The notes under the pieces: generated by a model | Told to the model about the DNA's origin: nothing | Database searches by the model: none | The model's input: only the letters and a program-made list of their open reading frames with translations | In this document: positions 63,526 to 64,000 of the stretch, piece after piece | Position numbering within the stretch: position 1 is the stretch's first letter | How the letters are laid out: the number at the start of each line of letters is the position of its first letter | Assembly: GCF_026167665.1 (NCBI RefSeq) | Contig: NZ_CP098740.1 | Span: 3,658,001-3,722,000, forward strand | Length of the DNA stretch: 64,000 bases | From: Streptomyces drozdowiczii | GTDB taxonomy: Bacteria > Actinomycetota > Actinomycetes > Streptomycetales > Streptomycetaceae | Reading direction: 5' to 3' | Program-made: the position numbers and the translations under genes

Positions 63526-64000
63526 CTGAACCGCATCAAGAGCATCCTGACCGTACTGAGCGCGGTCGTCGCCACGGCAGCCTTCCTGCCCGGCGCCGCC
63601 ACCGCCGCACCGGCCGCCGCGGACTCCGCGTCGTGCGCGCCCCTGTGGGACTCCTCGACCGCCTACAAGGCCGGCGGCACGGTCTCGCACCACGGCCGCA
63701 ACTGGACGGCGAAGTGGTGGACGCAGAACGAGAATCCGGGCGCCACCACGGTCTGGGCGGACGCGGGCGCCTGTACGGGAGGGGTTTCCGACTTCGTCAT
63801 CAGCGAGGCGGAGTTCGACGAGATCTTCCCCGAGCGCGATGCCTTCTACACCTACCAGGGCCTGATCGACGCGCTGCACGCGTATCCCCGCTTCGCCAAC
63901 ACCGGGACCGAGGAGACCAGGAGCCGGGAGGCCGCGGCGTTCCTGACGCACGCCGACTTCGAGTCGGTCGGCCTGCGGTACGTGAAGGAGATCAACGAGG
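63526..64000 (+). CDS. Secreted GH19-type chitinase with N-terminal chitin-binding domain, 3'-partial
   Basis: Runs off the window. The frame opens at CTG 63526, with AAGGAG 9 bases upstream and an in-frame TGA just before; no ATG/GTG/TTG occurs in frame. The signal peptide begins right there (NRIKSILTVLSAVVATAAFL, then AATAAPA). Next comes a CBM5/12-type domain (LWDSSTAYKAGGTVSHHGRN, then WWTQNENPG) and the start of GH19 (FVISEAEFDEIFPERDAFYT). Where family members have HET with catalytic Glu, this protein has ADFESVGL, keeping Glu but losing His. Either a CTG start or a small frameshift after GTG 63516. Confidence 0.82.
   Translation, partial: MNRIKSILTVLSAVVATAAFLPGAATAAPAAADSASCAPLWDSSTAYKAGGTVSHHGRNWTAKWWTQNENPGATTVWADAGACTGGVSDFVISEAEFDEIFPERDAFYTYQGLIDALHAYPRFANTGTEETRSREAAAFLTHADFESVGLRYVKEINE

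Overview
The window is GC-rich actinobacterial chromosome, almost certainly Streptomyces: roughly 70% GC with strong third-position GC bias, many GTG starts, and a core gene order (dcd, dnaK-grpE-dnaJ-hspR, clpB, pyrE, fba, the tryptophan-to-anthranilate genes, purA) that I recognise as Streptomyces-like. All assignments are from reading translations and motifs; no searches were run.

Region 1 (1-19.8 kb) is mostly accessory. It holds a NarL-type two-component pair, an amtB-glnB pair without glnD, a membrane protein, a secreted GH11 xylanase with CGAAA-N-TTTCG boxes, a broken glycosyltransferase, a TetR/SDR pair with two matching operators, Spo0M, a GPP34 protein, a Tat-exported TagC-like protein, small regulators and hypotheticals. 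It ends with a metal/sulfur module: methyltransferase, TusA-like protein, ArsR, CDF transporter (frameshifted) and TauE/SafE exporter.

Region 2 (19.9-22.6 kb) looks like a small integrated island. A 42-nt copy of the 3' half of tRNA-Gly(CCC) lies at 19940-19981 and the complete tRNA gene at 22509-22579. Between these direct repeats are a PIN toxin with ribbon-helix-helix antitoxin and its palindromic operator, a Shedu-type (DUF4263) nuclease, and a translationally coupled small protein of unknown role. No integrase is present.

Region 3 (22.7-32.9 kb) is core: a zinc-ribbon peptide, dcd, a phosphoribosyltransferase, a Yip1 protein, a membrane Fe-S oxidoreductase, a sugar transferase, and the HspR-controlled dnaK-grpE-dnaJ-hspR operon with two HAIR operators.

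Region 4 (32.9-35.8 kb) is the least explained part. Two paralogous LuxR-type regulators lie divergent from a 58-residue peptide with a hydrophobic leader. The peptide is coupled to a short Rieske-fold protein that lacks both histidine ligands. I consider this a candidate undescribed peptide/regulator system.

Region 5 (35.8-64 kb) is mainly core. It has clpB (two more HAIR sites), YbjN, an aminotransferase, a spermidine-synthase-like membrane enzyme, CoxG-like and epimerase proteins, pyrE followed by a perfect parS site inside a hairpin, fba, a MalY-type aminotransferase, an MFS pump and DUF3151. Then come kynA-kynU-hydrolase, a second two-component pair, a P450, an ABC exporter with its GbsR/MarR regulator, a DagK-like protein, purA, and the start of a GH19-type chitinase behind a DasR-like site.

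Four genes (histidine kinase, glycosyltransferase, CDF transporter, Rieske-like) appear to be missing exactly one base in or beside a G or C run. Homopolymer error in the assembly is therefore a serious alternative to real decay.
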